From NCBI GenBank assembly GCA_900199555.1, contig FZQZ01000012.1:1-64000 (forward strand): a DNA stretch of 64,000 bases, read 5' to 3'. Numbering within the stretch: the stretch's first letter is position 1; each line of letters begins with the position of its first letter. This stretch comes from Prevotellaceae bacterium MN60 (GTDB taxonomy: Bacteria > Bacteroidota > Bacteroidia > Bacteroidales > Bacteroidaceae). The position numbers were made by a program, and so were the translations under genes. Shown piece after piece: positions 9,601 through 16,503 of the stretch. The notes beneath the pieces were generated by a model. It searched no databases. It was not told where the DNA came from and saw only the letters and a list, made by a program, of their open reading frames with translations.

Positions 9601-10854
9601 GTTAATCCAATTAGCAAAGGTCTTCCAGTCGATATCGCTACCAATCAGATAAGGATCGGCGGCAGTACCGCTACCATAAAGCGTTCTGCGTACTTCGAAA
9701 GTAACAATCTTGGTACCAGTGTAAGAACCCTTACCGGTAATAGTCAGCGTGTATTCACCAACCTCCTGTACGGTAGCAGGTGAGAAAGATGCAGTATAGT
9801 CAGTGCCTTCGGTCAAAACCTTGCCTTCGGCATCTGTTACAGTATAGTTGACAGCGATAGGGCTGCCTGTCCATATATAATAAGGTGTGGTCAGTCCGCT
9901 AACAGTAGCGAGAGAGAGGTTGTTGGTACTCATAACGGGAACAAGCTTGCCACCACTGATTTCCCAGTTATTGCCAAGCGCTGTCAGCAGCTGAGCATTG
10001 GTCATGCTGCCAATAGCAGTACCCTGTACTGTTCCGTGAGCCTCATTGTAATAGCTGTTGTTAACCTTAATGTTATCAGCAGAGTTAACAACGCTGTTCT
10101 TTTCGTTACCACGCATGAATGTAGCACCATTCTTGGGGTTATCGTTTATGGTTCCTAACATCAAACAGTTGGTGATGTTGGTAGTATAACCACCAGTCCA
10201 ACCTACAAAACCTGCGTTAGCCCAGGTGTTGGTGCCAGTGATGCTACCGTCGAAAAGACAGTTGGTGATGGTGAGTGTGCCGCCATTGACAACACCTACG
10301 AAACCACCGTGGGTACCATCCTCGTTGATCTCACTGGTAATAGCCACGCTGCTCCAGCAGTTGGTAATGGTGGTTGTACCTCTACAATCACCAACAAGAC
10401 CAGTGCGATACTTGTCGTTAGAAGTGTGAGAACCAGCTTTAACCGTTCCAGTTGTGTGGATACGCTTAAAGGTAGCACCATCGACATAGCGGAATGGAGC
10501 ACAGAACTCGCCAGGAGATGTCAAATCGTTGAGTGTCATCGTGTAGCCATCGCCATCGAAAGTACCCTTAAACTGTATAAGAGTATTTCCACTCTTGGTT
10601 CCCGCCATCGAAGAGATGGTGATGTCAGCACCCAGCTTGTAGTACTTGCTGGCGTAGGTACTGTTAGTGCTACTGTTGTTAATCCAGTTCACAAATGTCG
10701 TCCAGTCGGCGGCATCCGCAATCACATAGGGGTCGCTACTGGTACCACTACCAGCAAGCGTACCTCCTGTAGCCCATGTTCCTATGGAACAGAGCATGAC
10801 AAGGAGCAACGTCATCGTTGCCCTCGCCAGGAAATAAAGTCTTTTTTGTTTCAT
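3682..10854 (-). CDS. giant secreted repeat protein (GLUG/beta-helix and Ig-like modules), T9SS-like C-terminus
   Basis: The product is 2390 residues with an N-terminal signal segment ending near TWA. At least five repeat modules follow, each starting with a block like GSGTxxDPYxIxxxxDW, then KYYKLxADIxI, a GxFDGDxxTM segment and GLUG-like strands (GGFVGY, GGIVG, FTNCL). These predict right-handed beta-helix stretches. Between them lie Ig-like segments (YTGSEI, VGxYTxTITGxGxYxGT) resembling MBG/YDG domains. A carbohydrate-binding or cleaved-adhesin-like region sits near residues 2010-2200, and the end (WYTIDGLKLDKKPTKKGVYV) fits a type IX secretion sorting tail. Most likely a surface adhesin. 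The open frame is intact over 7.2 kb. Confidence 0.85.
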   Translation of the reverse strand: MKQKRLYFLARATMTLLLVMLCSIGTWATGGTLAGSGTSSDPYVIADAADWTTFVNWINNSSTNSTYASKYYKLGADITISSMAGTKSGNTLIQFKGTFDGDGYTMTLNDLTSPGEFCAPFRYVDGATFKRIHTTGTVKAGSHTSNDKYRTGLVGDCRGTTTITNCWSSVAITSEINEDGTHGGFVGVVNGGTLTITNCLFDGSITGTNTWANAGFVGWTGGYTTNITNCLMLGTINDNPKNGATFMRGNEKNSVVNSADNIKVNNSYYNEAHGTVQGTAIGSMTNAQLLTALGNNWEISGGKLVPVMSTNNLSLATVSGLTTPYYIWTGSPIAVNYTVTDAEGKVLTEGTDYTASFSPATVQEVGEYTLTITGKGSYTGTKIVTFEVRRTLYGSGTAADPYLIGSDIDWKTFANWINNENTTYRNKYYKLTADINVTTTVGTSEDNSFRGTFDGDGHTMTLDLTSEGDYWAPFRYGYNGVTLKRIHVAGTINTSHRYAAGLVGYQKYDLNIINCWNSVTINSSTNENYPDHGGFIGYVYGTTNLTNCRFDGKLLGPDSKACGGFVGYQSSGYTINVTNCLYAPTEVTVSTENNSSTFVRISGTTNITNSYYTETLGIEQGTAVGSMTNAELQQALGKGWDIINNKVVPVQDIKNLTAGSIVCNTFFPYTGSEITVTPTVKDMDGNTIAAENYSVSFSPSPVQVQGNYTMTVNGNANGYSGTLTHQFEVANYIAGTGTKDDPFLIGSTDDWNTLAASVAGGITYSGKYVKLTNDITITTMVGIRDGFPFQGTFDGDNHTITANIVSTATGDDMNEQGVAPFHYLKSAKIKNLTVAGSITSASKYAAGLAGWAHNYTEFNDCVVTATITTSADYAGGFVGNMDVNSNGYYLYFTNCVFAGTINNTSSDANRRAGGFIGYGGGYSYFTNCLENGTYTNLTLMNPRNSYNYFYNDNVTSLYYINKIGNTDKYIADGYGCHQVTKTAPTKDIYLAKALHGYDFYQPVLITDMYETYAYNNGEEIILNYALKIDSKTLTKDTDYEVVLSSTPAAIGNYTITFTAKADNKARYAGAAVRSFRVMEGESLDGYVFATEGEGDDKVYLINDESDLKRLAAYVNSGHNAQGKTFKQNADITLAAAHTTIGGYIDGNYRYFYGIFDGNNKSITNLTINQPDFNYQGLFGYTSSAVIKNVNLVNCNITGKSYTGGIAGNSSGTIQNCHVSGTIAATVADATYHGGIVGHATGTTITDCTMTGAVSTSVSNDYYGGIVGRAGWDVIFTSCENAAAISGDGEKHGGIVGDDDASSNRYNLCLNTGTVAGTKYVGAIAGEYSWTTNYTNCYYASPCTANALGYSSGASDYSGRAERGYIVAAGDHINNIVAAETGVVTSVLSGKKYYKKGNWTLTLTPDLTDVTFVTYACEGGTLTNLETVDGDHVLTITDKDVTISAVVSSNSGIDMSTVNVAPIADKRWKGSDPVIPALTVTNGTTPLVLGTDYLVEGTNNTAIGTATLTLTGINGYKGTTTKTFNIVDLPLLDAEKSNSSENPYLIATEEDLEALASIVNTDARRNGYYKQTADITLTEEHTAIGTNNSSFNGRYDGDNKTISGLYINKPDAYYQGLFGYINSVYDDAVKNVVIVDCDITAKSYVGGICGYLSYSNIRNCSVSGAIKAADGVEANYHGGIVGYLDYYKISNCINTASVTGNGNYNGGIAGEMWRSTAENCFNAGIVEGTSYVGSIVGYNYSGQFTNNYHTTATTGGVGANSATGTDQTGAEVVAKISAADGVTLTLPTEPNYVWNAENLYKSGTKVTLNYAVPDGKVFDHYTVNSGEISNAGIIDGEHTLTGFSEDVVITGSYADNIIDLATAGAVIADIDNLTYNGSVQHPVPVVTLDTETLEENNQYTVSYSDGCTNAGTYTVTVTGSGRYSGSVSKNFTIDPFNVENCEIKMENQLYTGSEIELNPTVKRDGTLLVKGADKDFVITTVPAEVLAVGDYTMTITGVGNYTGTKDFDFQVIKRLKIGSGTSTSSVIPFNNWDNYALTQQIYTADELGNQAGKITSIDLRETSTKDCKRTMDIYLVNTSKSSFENETDWIKVTEADKVFSGQVEFPEDDWATVTFDTPFMYDGTSNLAIIFDVTRISNAGDTYGSGRTFLVYEGGTNQTLYNWSDSQNLDPQSDITASGSLSSTKSQVRLVVDPHEKIEMNAHGIMTYASDNALDFSNVSGLRAHYASNFELTEGHNGVLTMTKAEEVPASEGLMLKGTANETFYVPIIETASPLASNLMVGLTTATSVDPVAGDYTNFILSKQNDAIAWYKLANTYELRANSAYLHLLTADVFGARAITMDFGDGEVTNIDQITDDAADGDWYTIDGLKLDKKPTKKGVYVTNGHKVVVK

Positions 10855-10923
10855 TTGTTAATGTTAAAGGTGTTATTTATGATGAATCTATATTTAAAAT
10901 TTTATCTTGATTGTTTCATACAA

Positions 10924-10976
10924 CAATAGCGTGATAACCTATGGCTTTGGATGTCATAGGGCACACACTGCTATTG
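10924..10976 (-). promoter_or_regulatory. hairpin in the leader of the giant protein mRNA
   Basis: CAATAGC pairs with GCTATTG, and inside it CCTATG pairs with CATAGG, forming a long stem-loop about 70-120 nt upstream of the start codon. It could stabilise or regulate the very long mRNA; this role is inferred. Confidence 0.45.
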
Positions 10977-11021
10977 CTGTAATTTTTCATATCTTTATAT
11001 GTCGTTTGGTTGAATCGGTCG

Positions 11022-11029
11022 CGAAAGTA
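11022..11029 (-). promoter_or_regulatory. possible -7 element for the giant protein gene
   Basis: The minus strand reads TACTTTCG, one base off TAnnTTTG, giving a leader of about 160 nt. The 325-bp gap between the giant gene and the AraC gene holds only this element, the hairpin and the AraC promoter. Confidence 0.35.
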
Positions 11030-11121
11030 CTTATTTTTTCATAATAAAGGTGTGGAAAATACAACAATGGTGTTAAATTTATGGATATTGTGTGTGTCAA
11101 TTTGCATAAATTACACAAAAA

Positions 11122-11154
11122 TTGTTGCTTTTTACACAGAATTTTGTATCTTTG
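11122..11154 (+). promoter_or_regulatory. promoter of the AraC-family gene
   Basis: TATCTTTG at 11147-11154 with a TTG-containing -33 region about 20 nt upstream. Its position rules out the upstream ATG at 11081 and supports the start at 11180. Confidence 0.65.
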
Positions 11155-11179
11155 CACTCGATTGACCTTGATTATTGAA

Positions 11180-12244
11180 ATGGAATTGATGCAATTTTCT
11201 GCTGTTGTGTTGCTGACGCTATTAACGCTAAAGCTACTGCTGCTACCCAAAAAGGTGGCAGTAAATGCTGTGATGGATGTAGCTCGGTGGATGATGGTAA
11301 TTGGAATTTTACTGCTTGATGTGCAGTTTTTGTTACAGTTTAAACTTGGACTACGCGCGATGGGCGTAACCCAAGCGGTGTTTCTCAATTTGGTGTTGTT
11401 TATCCCCAGTAGCTGGCTTGTGTCGTTGGCTATGCTTTACTTGCAGCGTCAAGGAAGAATCACCATGATGGAGAAGGTGATGGGTGGCATCGTGTGGCTA
11501 TTGGTGTTGGCTATGTTGGGAGTGGCTGCTATTATTGATGGTCAATCTCTATGGAGCGATACCTTAGAACTGCACCGGGCAGAAGTGGTATCATCGATAT
11601 TGTATCTCATCATGCAAGGGTATTATACTCTAAAGAATATTGTCACCCTGCGCGCCCTGCATCGCACGCTGCAAAACTATTATGACCGCGACACCGATGG
11701 TATGCTGTGCTGGATGCGAATGAGTTCGGTGGTGTTGATGGTGATGGCTATCATGGTTCCACTACTGATGTTTGTGCAGAGTAAGGGACTGGCGTTGTTC
11801 GCTATCATCTTCTTCGGTGGTATCTTCTTCCTGGTTGACAGCTTCTGTAGTTATGTGGTTAGTGCAGCACCTATGAGAATCAAGGAGGCAGAGGATAATG
11901 AGGAAGTGGTGGAGCACAACGAAAAGTCGCAACGTACGTATGCAGCCATCGAACAATGGATAGCTAACGGAGGGTATCGCCAGAATGGATTGACAATGCC
12001 TGCTGCTGCCGAATCTATCGGTATGCCTCGCTATGCTCTGTCGGCATGGTTGAGACAGCACGACACTACTTACGCCAACTGGATGACCGATTTGCGCATA
12101 GAGGAGGCTAAACGCGTTATCAAAGAACATCCCGATTGGAACAATGAGGCGATAGCTAATCATTGTGGTTTTACAGACCGTAGTTACTTCCAGCGTAAAT
12201 TCAAAGAGAAAACGGGTATCACTCCTTCGCAGTATATGCAATAG
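11180..12244 (+). CDS. membrane-anchored AraC-family transcriptional regulator
   Basis: The 354-residue product starts MELMQFSAV, just downstream of a clear promoter. The N-terminal ~225 residues are strongly hydrophobic with about six or seven predicted membrane helices. The C-terminal ~90 residues form an AraC-type double helix-turn-helix, with RIEEAKRVIKEHPDWNNEAI and CGFTDRSYFQRKFKEKTGITPSQY. This layout, multi-span membrane sensor plus AraC output domain, is common in Bacteroidetes and suggests direct membrane signalling to DNA. The ligand and targets are not evident; the neighbouring DUF4294 gene has its own promoter. Confidence 0.85.
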   Translation: MELMQFSAVVLLTLLTLKLLLLPKKVAVNAVMDVARWMMVIGILLLDVQFLLQFKLGLRAMGVTQAVFLNLVLFIPSSWLVSLAMLYLQRQGRITMMEKVMGGIVWLLVLAMLGVAAIIDGQSLWSDTLELHRAEVVSSILYLIMQGYYTLKNIVTLRALHRTLQNYYDRDTDGMLCWMRMSSVVLMVMAIMVPLLMFVQSKGLALFAIIFFGGIFFLVDSFCSYVVSAAPMRIKEAEDNEEVVEHNEKSQRTYAAIEQWIANGGYRQNGLTMPAAAESIGMPRYALSAWLRQHDTTYANWMTDLRIEEAKRVIKEHPDWNNEAIANHCGFTDRSYFQRKFKEKTGITPSQYMQ

Positions 12245-12288
12245 TAATAAGAATTGCAAATTTTTTTGGCGTTTCAACCATTAATTCG

Positions 12289-12296
12289 TACTTTTG
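12289..12296 (+). promoter_or_regulatory. -7 element 4 nt before the DUF4294 start codon
   Basis: TACTTTTG is followed by TGGC and then the ATG at 12301, so the transcription start should coincide with the start codon and the mRNA may be leaderless. Confidence 0.6.
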
Positions 12297-12300
12297 TGGC

Positions 12301-12924
12301 ATGAAACGGAAGATGTTGATATTGACGGGCTTCGGCTTGATGGCTCTAGGCTGTATGGCGCAAGACAAGAAGCGACAGGAGGTGGACATGGATAGTCCTA
12401 CCTTCGTACCTACCGTGAGGGTGGGTAAGGTGCTGGAGGATGGCGACAGCATACAGTATATGGAGATGAACAATGTCTATGTCTTTCCACCCGTCAGCTT
12501 TAGCAGTAAGAAGCAACAGGGTGCCTATATGCGACTGGTGAAGAACGTGAAGACGGTGCTCCCCATCGCTAAAGAGGCACGACTCATCATGATGGAGACG
12601 GCTGCATATCTGGAGACACTGCCCTCGAAGAAGGCACGCGAAGAACACATGCAGCGCGTGGAGAAGAGCATCATGCAGGAGTATAAGCCGAGAATGAAGA
12701 AGCTGACCTATTCGCAGGGTAAACTGCTCATCAAACTGATTTATCGTGAGAGTCACTCGTCGAGTTACGAACTGATACAGGCTTTCCTTGGACCCGTGCG
12801 TGCCGGATTCTATCAGGCATTTGCGTGGGCCTTTGGTGCTTCGCTGAAAAAGGAGTATGACCCGGAGGGCATTGACCGACTGACAGAGCGCGTGGTACTG
12901 ATGGTAGAGGCAGGACAGCTGTAG
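12301..12924 (+). CDS. DUF4294 family exported protein
   Basis: The product is 207 residues with a signal peptide ending near GCMA and a predicted Gln21 at the mature N-terminus. The body contains the DUF4294 pattern: YMEMNNVYVFPP, then LVKNVKTVLPIAKEA, METAAYLETLPSKKARE and LTYSQGKLLIKLIYRE near the end. The family is conserved in Bacteroidetes with no established function; residues 45-205 are mostly predicted helix. It is monocistronic here as far as the promoter and the following repeat show. Confidence 0.85.
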   Translation: MKRKMLILTGFGLMALGCMAQDKKRQEVDMDSPTFVPTVRVGKVLEDGDSIQYMEMNNVYVFPPVSFSSKKQQGAYMRLVKNVKTVLPIAKEARLIMMETAAYLETLPSKKAREEHMQRVEKSIMQEYKPRMKKLTYSQGKLLIKLIYRESHSSSYELIQAFLGPVRAGFYQAFAWAFGASLKKEYDPEGIDRLTERVVLMVEAGQL

Positions 12925-12948
12925 ACGTTGAACGTTGTTTTCGGCGGT

Positions 12949-13125
12949 TTCCCCGCCGATTATCGGGGGTACGGTGGTGCGGAGGTACGGGGGGACGAGA
13001 ATACCTCTAGCCGAGAAGAAGCCCCTCCTAACCTCCCCTTTGGTGAGGGACACAGAGCGGAGATACATTTCTCGTACCCTCGGCCTCGCAAGAGGCTGCC
13101 CCCCGTTCCCCCGTACCTTCGAAAC
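12949..13125. repeat. GC-rich composite intergenic repeat, copy 2
   Basis: This copy shares blocks with 396-570 in inverse orientation: gggggtacg runs, agccgagaa-gaag, CCCCTCCTAACCTCCCC, and the GCCTC-GCAA-GAGGC tetraloop hairpin followed by GCCCCCCGTTCCCCCGTACC. The order of modules differs from copy 1. It occupies nearly the whole gap between the DUF4294 gene and the M28 gene. Confidence 0.75.
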
Positions 13126-13158
13126 AATTAACATCGAACGAAAAATAAAAACAAGAAA

Positions 13159-14142
13159 ATGAAATATATTTGGGGTATAATCGCTGCAAGTATGCTGATG
13201 GTGGCATGCGGAACGACAAAGAAGAGCGAGAGTGAGGAACAGAAGGCCGTGAGCATTACGTTTAGTGCTGATTCGGCCTATAATTATTGTGCGGCACAAT
13301 GCCAGTATGGTCCTCGCACGATGAATAGTGAGGCTCACGAGAAGTGCGGAGAGTGGATAGCACAACAGTTTGAGAAATATGGTTGCGAGGTGGAGCTGCA
13401 GAAGGCCGACCTGAAGGGCTATGACGGCACCATTCTGAAAAGCACCAACATCATTGCTCGCTCACCGAAGTCGGACAAGCCACGCATCATGATATGTGCC
13501 CACTGGGATAGTCGTCCTTGGGCGGACAACGACCCTGACGAGGCCAACTGGAAGAAGCCCGTGATGGCTGCCAACGATGGTGCGTCGGGTGTGGCGGTGA
13601 TGCTGGAACTGGCGCGTCTGTTGCAACAGAACGACTCGGCCAACGTGGCAGTAGACTTTATCTGCTTTGATGCGGAAGACTGGGGTACACCTCAGTGGGA
13701 AGACGATAGCGATGCCTCTTCGTGGGCACTGGGCGCACAGTATTGGGCGAAGGAATACGTCTCATCACTTAACACTTCTCCCTCCACATACCAATATGGA
13801 ATCCTGCTGGATATGGTGGGCGGACAGAGTGCTACGTTCTATCGTGAATACTACTCGATGAAGTATGCACAGAGCATTGTAGAAAAGGTATGGCAGGCCG
13901 CAAGCATCGCTGGCTATGGCAGTTATTTCCCCAACAAGGATAATGGAGGTATTACCGACGATCACCTGCCCGTGAACGAGGTGGCTAACATTCCTTGCAT
14001 CGACATCATCAGTCACTATCCTGACTGCCAGCAGAGTAACTTCGGTCCTACATGGCACACCGTGAGTGACGATATGGAGCATATCGACAAGAATACCCTA
14101 CAGGCCGTAGGACAGACCCTTATACAACTGATATTCGGTTAA
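13159..14142 (+). CDS. type II glutaminyl cyclase-like M28 family lipoprotein
   Basis: The 327-residue product has a lipoprotein signal with Cys17 (MVAC). It carries the M28 metallopeptidase core: AHWDSRPWADND (115-124), NDGASGVAVMLELAR with Asp140, CFDAEDWG with Glu173-Asp174, and TWHT with His300. The E-D pair, Asp and His fit the single-zinc, animal-type glutaminyl cyclases known from Bacteroidetes such as Porphyromonas, which cyclise N-terminal Gln on exported proteins rather than cleaving peptides. Several exported proteins in this window have Gln at the predicted mature N-terminus. An aminopeptidase remains possible. It overlaps the end of the convergent fusion gene by 4 nt. Confidence 0.8.
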   Translation: MKYIWGIIAASMLMVACGTTKKSESEEQKAVSITFSADSAYNYCAAQCQYGPRTMNSEAHEKCGEWIAQQFEKYGCEVELQKADLKGYDGTILKSTNIIARSPKSDKPRIMICAHWDSRPWADNDPDEANWKKPVMAANDGASGVAVMLELARLLQQNDSANVAVDFICFDAEDWGTPQWEDDSDASSWALGAQYWAKEYVSSLNTSPSTYQYGILLDMVGGQSATFYREYYSMKYAQSIVEKVWQAASIAGYGSYFPNKDNGGITDDHLPVNEVANIPCIDIISHYPDCQQSNFGPTWHTVSDDMEHIDKNTLQAVGQTLIQLIFG

Positions 14143-15914
14143 GCGCGACTTTGTTGTACCAAGCGCATCACACGTAGGAAGTTGCCTCCCCACAGCTTCT
14201 GGATGTCTTCGTCGGAATAGTGGCGCTTGAGCAGTTCGCGGGTGTAGTTCAGGAGCTCTGACGAGCATGACAAGCCGCGAATACCACCGTCGCCATCGAA
14301 GTCGGTACCTAATCCTACATGGTCGATACCCATCACGCTGATAGCATGCTCCAAGTGGCGCATGGCATCTTCGATGGTGGCTTCACCCTCTTTTACCAAG
14401 AATCCGTTATAGAGCGTAACCTGCATGACACCACCATGCTGGGCAAGGGCGCGCATCTGGTCGTCGGTAAGGTTGCGGGGATGGTCGCAGAGGGCACGAC
14501 AACTGCTATGACTGCATACGATAGGTGTCTTGCTTAGTGCTAAAGCATCGTAGAAGCTCTTCTCGGCAGCATGGCTTAGATCGACCATGATGCCCAGGCG
14601 ATTCATCTCGCTGATGACCTCACGACCGAAGGCGCTGACACCATCATGGGTATGTTCGCCACGAGCGGAGTCGCAGATATCGTTGTCGCCATTGTGGCAT
14701 AGCGTCATATAGACAATGCCGCGCTCGGCAAAGTGGCGCAGGTTGTCTATCTTACCATCCAGGGCATGACCATTCTCGATACCCAGCATGATGCTCTTCT
14801 TGCCCAGATGCTTATTCATCCACAGGTCGTCGGGGGTACGGGCAATGCCGATATACTGGTTGTGCTTGGCAACAATATCTTCTATCTTATCAAAGATGTT
14901 GTCGGCAAACTCTTTGGGGTGGTCGGTAGGCTGGGGGAGGTAGGCCACCATGATAGTGGCATCCTGATGACCTTCCGTCATCTTGTGCAAATCGACCAAT
15001 ATCTTGGAGTCGCGACTACCGAAATCTACATTCTGTGGGAAGAACATCGGGGTGTCGCAGTGTGTGTCTAAAGAGAGGATGCGGTTGTGCACATCGCAGG
15101 TGGCGCGATACTGGGCGGCCTCACCAAGGAGCCATTGGAAGATGGGTAAGCCATCTTCAACAAGGCACTCGGGGTGCCACTGTACGCCTATGATGCTCTT
15201 ATACTCTGTGCTCTCCATCGCTTCGATGATGCCATCCTCAGAATAGGCTACCGCACGGAAGCGCGGACCGGTTTCATCGACAGCCTGGTGGTGGAACGAG
15301 TTGACGTTCAAGATTGAAGATTGACGATTGACCATTGACGATTGACCATTGACGATTGACCATTGAGAGCCGCTATAGATTTTAGAAAGGAGGGAATCCT
15401 TCTCTATGGTGACGGTATGGGTGGCAACGCTGCGCTCTTCCTCTTGCGAGTGGTTGAGCTGTTGGATGTCGCTGATGTCCTGGCGCACATGACCGCCTAG
15501 GGCCATGGCTAATGTCTGGATGCCTCGACAGATGCCAAGGATAGGCAGCTGGCGATTGTAAGCCAGCTGGGTGATGAAGAGCTCGGGCAGGTCGCGCTCG
15601 GCATTAATCGTGCCCAGCGTAGGCCATGGCTCCTCGTCGGCATAGTGAGGATCGTAGTCGGCACCACCACTCAGTATCAGTCCGTCGAGATGCTCTAAGG
15701 TATTGATAATGCTATCGGTGTCGCTCAATGGCGGGATGATGACGGGTACGCCACCGGCACGCTGTACAGACTTATAATAGCCCTCGGCCAACTTACAGGT
15801 TAGTTCACCATAGTTGCCCGTGATGCCAATCACGGGTTTGCGCTTGGCTTCAGGGAACGAAGCATAGGCCGACGCAACGAGTTGCGACTGCCAATCAAAG
15901 GGGTTTGTTGCCAT
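14139..15914 (-). CDS. fusion of class I amidotransferase-like hydrolase (C26) and M19 dipeptidase
   Basis: The 591-residue product joins two enzymes. Residues 25-260 match gamma-glutamyl-gamma-aminobutyrate hydrolases (PuuD/C26), with GGADYDP, nucleophile Cys129 in GICRGIQ and His247/Glu249 in QWHPE. Residues 275-591 match membrane (renal) dipeptidases M19, with His285 and Asp287 in DTHCDTP, ENGHALDG, VDLSHA, CSHSS and GTDFDGDGG. Together these could process gamma-glutamyl compounds and release amino acids from dipeptides; the pairing suggests glutathione- or gamma-glutamyl-peptide use, which is inference. No signal peptide is seen, so it is probably cytoplasmic. Residues 183-203 are an insert encoded by a 14-bp tandem repeat directly before the conserved VNSFHHQAV. 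Confidence 0.88.
   Translation of the reverse strand: MATNPFDWQSQLVASAYASFPEAKRKPVIGITGNYGELTCKLAEGYYKSVQRAGGVPVIIPPLSDTDSIINTLEHLDGLILSGGADYDPHYADEEPWPTLGTINAERDLPELFITQLAYNRQLPILGICRGIQTLAMALGGHVRQDISDIQQLNHSQEEERSVATHTVTIEKDSLLSKIYSGSQWSIVNGQSSMVNRQSSILNVNSFHHQAVDETGPRFRAVAYSEDGIIEAMESTEYKSIIGVQWHPECLVEDGLPIFQWLLGEAAQYRATCDVHNRILSLDTHCDTPMFFPQNVDFGSRDSKILVDLHKMTEGHQDATIMVAYLPQPTDHPKEFADNIFDKIEDIVAKHNQYIGIARTPDDLWMNKHLGKKSIMLGIENGHALDGKIDNLRHFAERGIVYMTLCHNGDNDICDSARGEHTHDGVSAFGREVISEMNRLGIMVDLSHAAEKSFYDALALSKTPIVCSHSSCRALCDHPRNLTDDQMRALAQHGGVMQVTLYNGFLVKEGEATIEDAMRHLEHAISVMGIDHVGLGTDFDGDGGIRGLSCSSELLNYTRELLKRHYSDEDIQKLWGGNFLRVMRLVQQSRA
15312..15367. repeat. in-frame 14-bp tandem repeat inside the fusion gene
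   Basis: GATTGACCATTGAC is repeated three times (15326-15367) after a variant copy at 15312-15325. Each unit is two near-identical heptads. It encodes a Ser/Val/Asn/Gln-rich insert. A 14- or 7-bp unit is not a multiple of three, so single-unit changes would shift the frame. Confidence 0.85.
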
Positions 15915-15919
15915 CTTGC

Positions 15920-16384
15920 TTAATCTTCCAGGTTAACAGGGATTTCGCGCTTGATGCTCTGCTCCAGAGATATCAGTGTCTCGGTAGCTACCACGCCAGG
16001 GATGTCTTGCAGACGTCCGTTGAGCAGGTGCATCAACTGTTCGTTGTCGCGAGCATAAAGCTTAACCATCATGGTGTATGGACCTGTGGTGAAGTGACAC
16101 TCTACGACTTCGGGAATATGACGCAGACATTCTACTACGTCTTTATACATAGAACCACGCTCAAGGGTGATTCCGACATAGGTACAGGTAGAATAACCCA
16201 GACTCTTCGGGTTTACATCAAAGCCGCTACCCATAATAACACCATTCTCAATCAGGTGTTGCACACGTTGGTGAATGGCGGCACGTGACACATTGCATTC
16301 TGCTGCCACATCCTTAAAAGGGATGCGAGCGTTCTGTGAGAGAATGCTCAGGATTTTTTTGTCGAGATTGTCAATCTTGTCCAT
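15920..16384 (-). CDS. Lrp/AsnC family transcriptional regulator
   Basis: The start at 16384 gives 154 residues beginning MDKIDNLDKKILSILSQNA; it sits just downstream of a TACTTTTG promoter, whereas the longer ORF start at 16459 lies upstream of it. Residues 1-50 form the winged/HTH DNA-binding domain (RIPFKDVAAECNVSRAAIHQR) and residues 60-150 the RAM ligand-binding domain (VVECHFTTGPYTMMVKLYA, LQDIPGVVATETLISLE). Such proteins sense amino acids and control their metabolism. Targets cannot be read from the sequence; its neighbours include peptide/gamma-glutamyl hydrolysis and aroQ genes. Confidence 0.92.
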   Translation of the reverse strand: MDKIDNLDKKILSILSQNARIPFKDVAAECNVSRAAIHQRVQHLIENGVIMGSGFDVNPKSLGYSTCTYVGITLERGSMYKDVVECLRHIPEVVECHFTTGPYTMMVKLYARDNEQLMHLLNGRLQDIPGVVATETLISLEQSIKREIPVNLED

Positions 16385-16418
16385 AGTATTGTTTTTTCTT
16401 TTGCTGTCAAAAAGTAAG

Positions 16419-16426
16419 CAAAAGTA
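16419..16426 (-). promoter_or_regulatory. -7 element of the Lrp-family gene
   Basis: The minus strand reads TACTTTTG, about 35 nt upstream of the chosen ATG. Confidence 0.6.
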
Positions 16427-16503
16427 CATATAATTATTGGAATATGCAACATTTTGCAAATAAAATATGCAAAATTAACTTCATTTTGCTGACAAAAGGC
16501 TGT

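Noticed and set aside
4150..10929. Many long plus-strand ORFs opposite the giant repeat gene
   Set aside because: They mirror the repetitive codon pattern of the minus-strand gene and have no promoters, family motifs or signal peptides.
11081..11179. Longer AraC-family start at 11081
   Set aside because: A clear promoter lies downstream of that ATG, so it would not be in the mRNA.
12928..13162. Overlapping ORFs between the DUF4294 and M28 genes
   Set aside because: They are translations of the second repeat copy with no conserved protein features.
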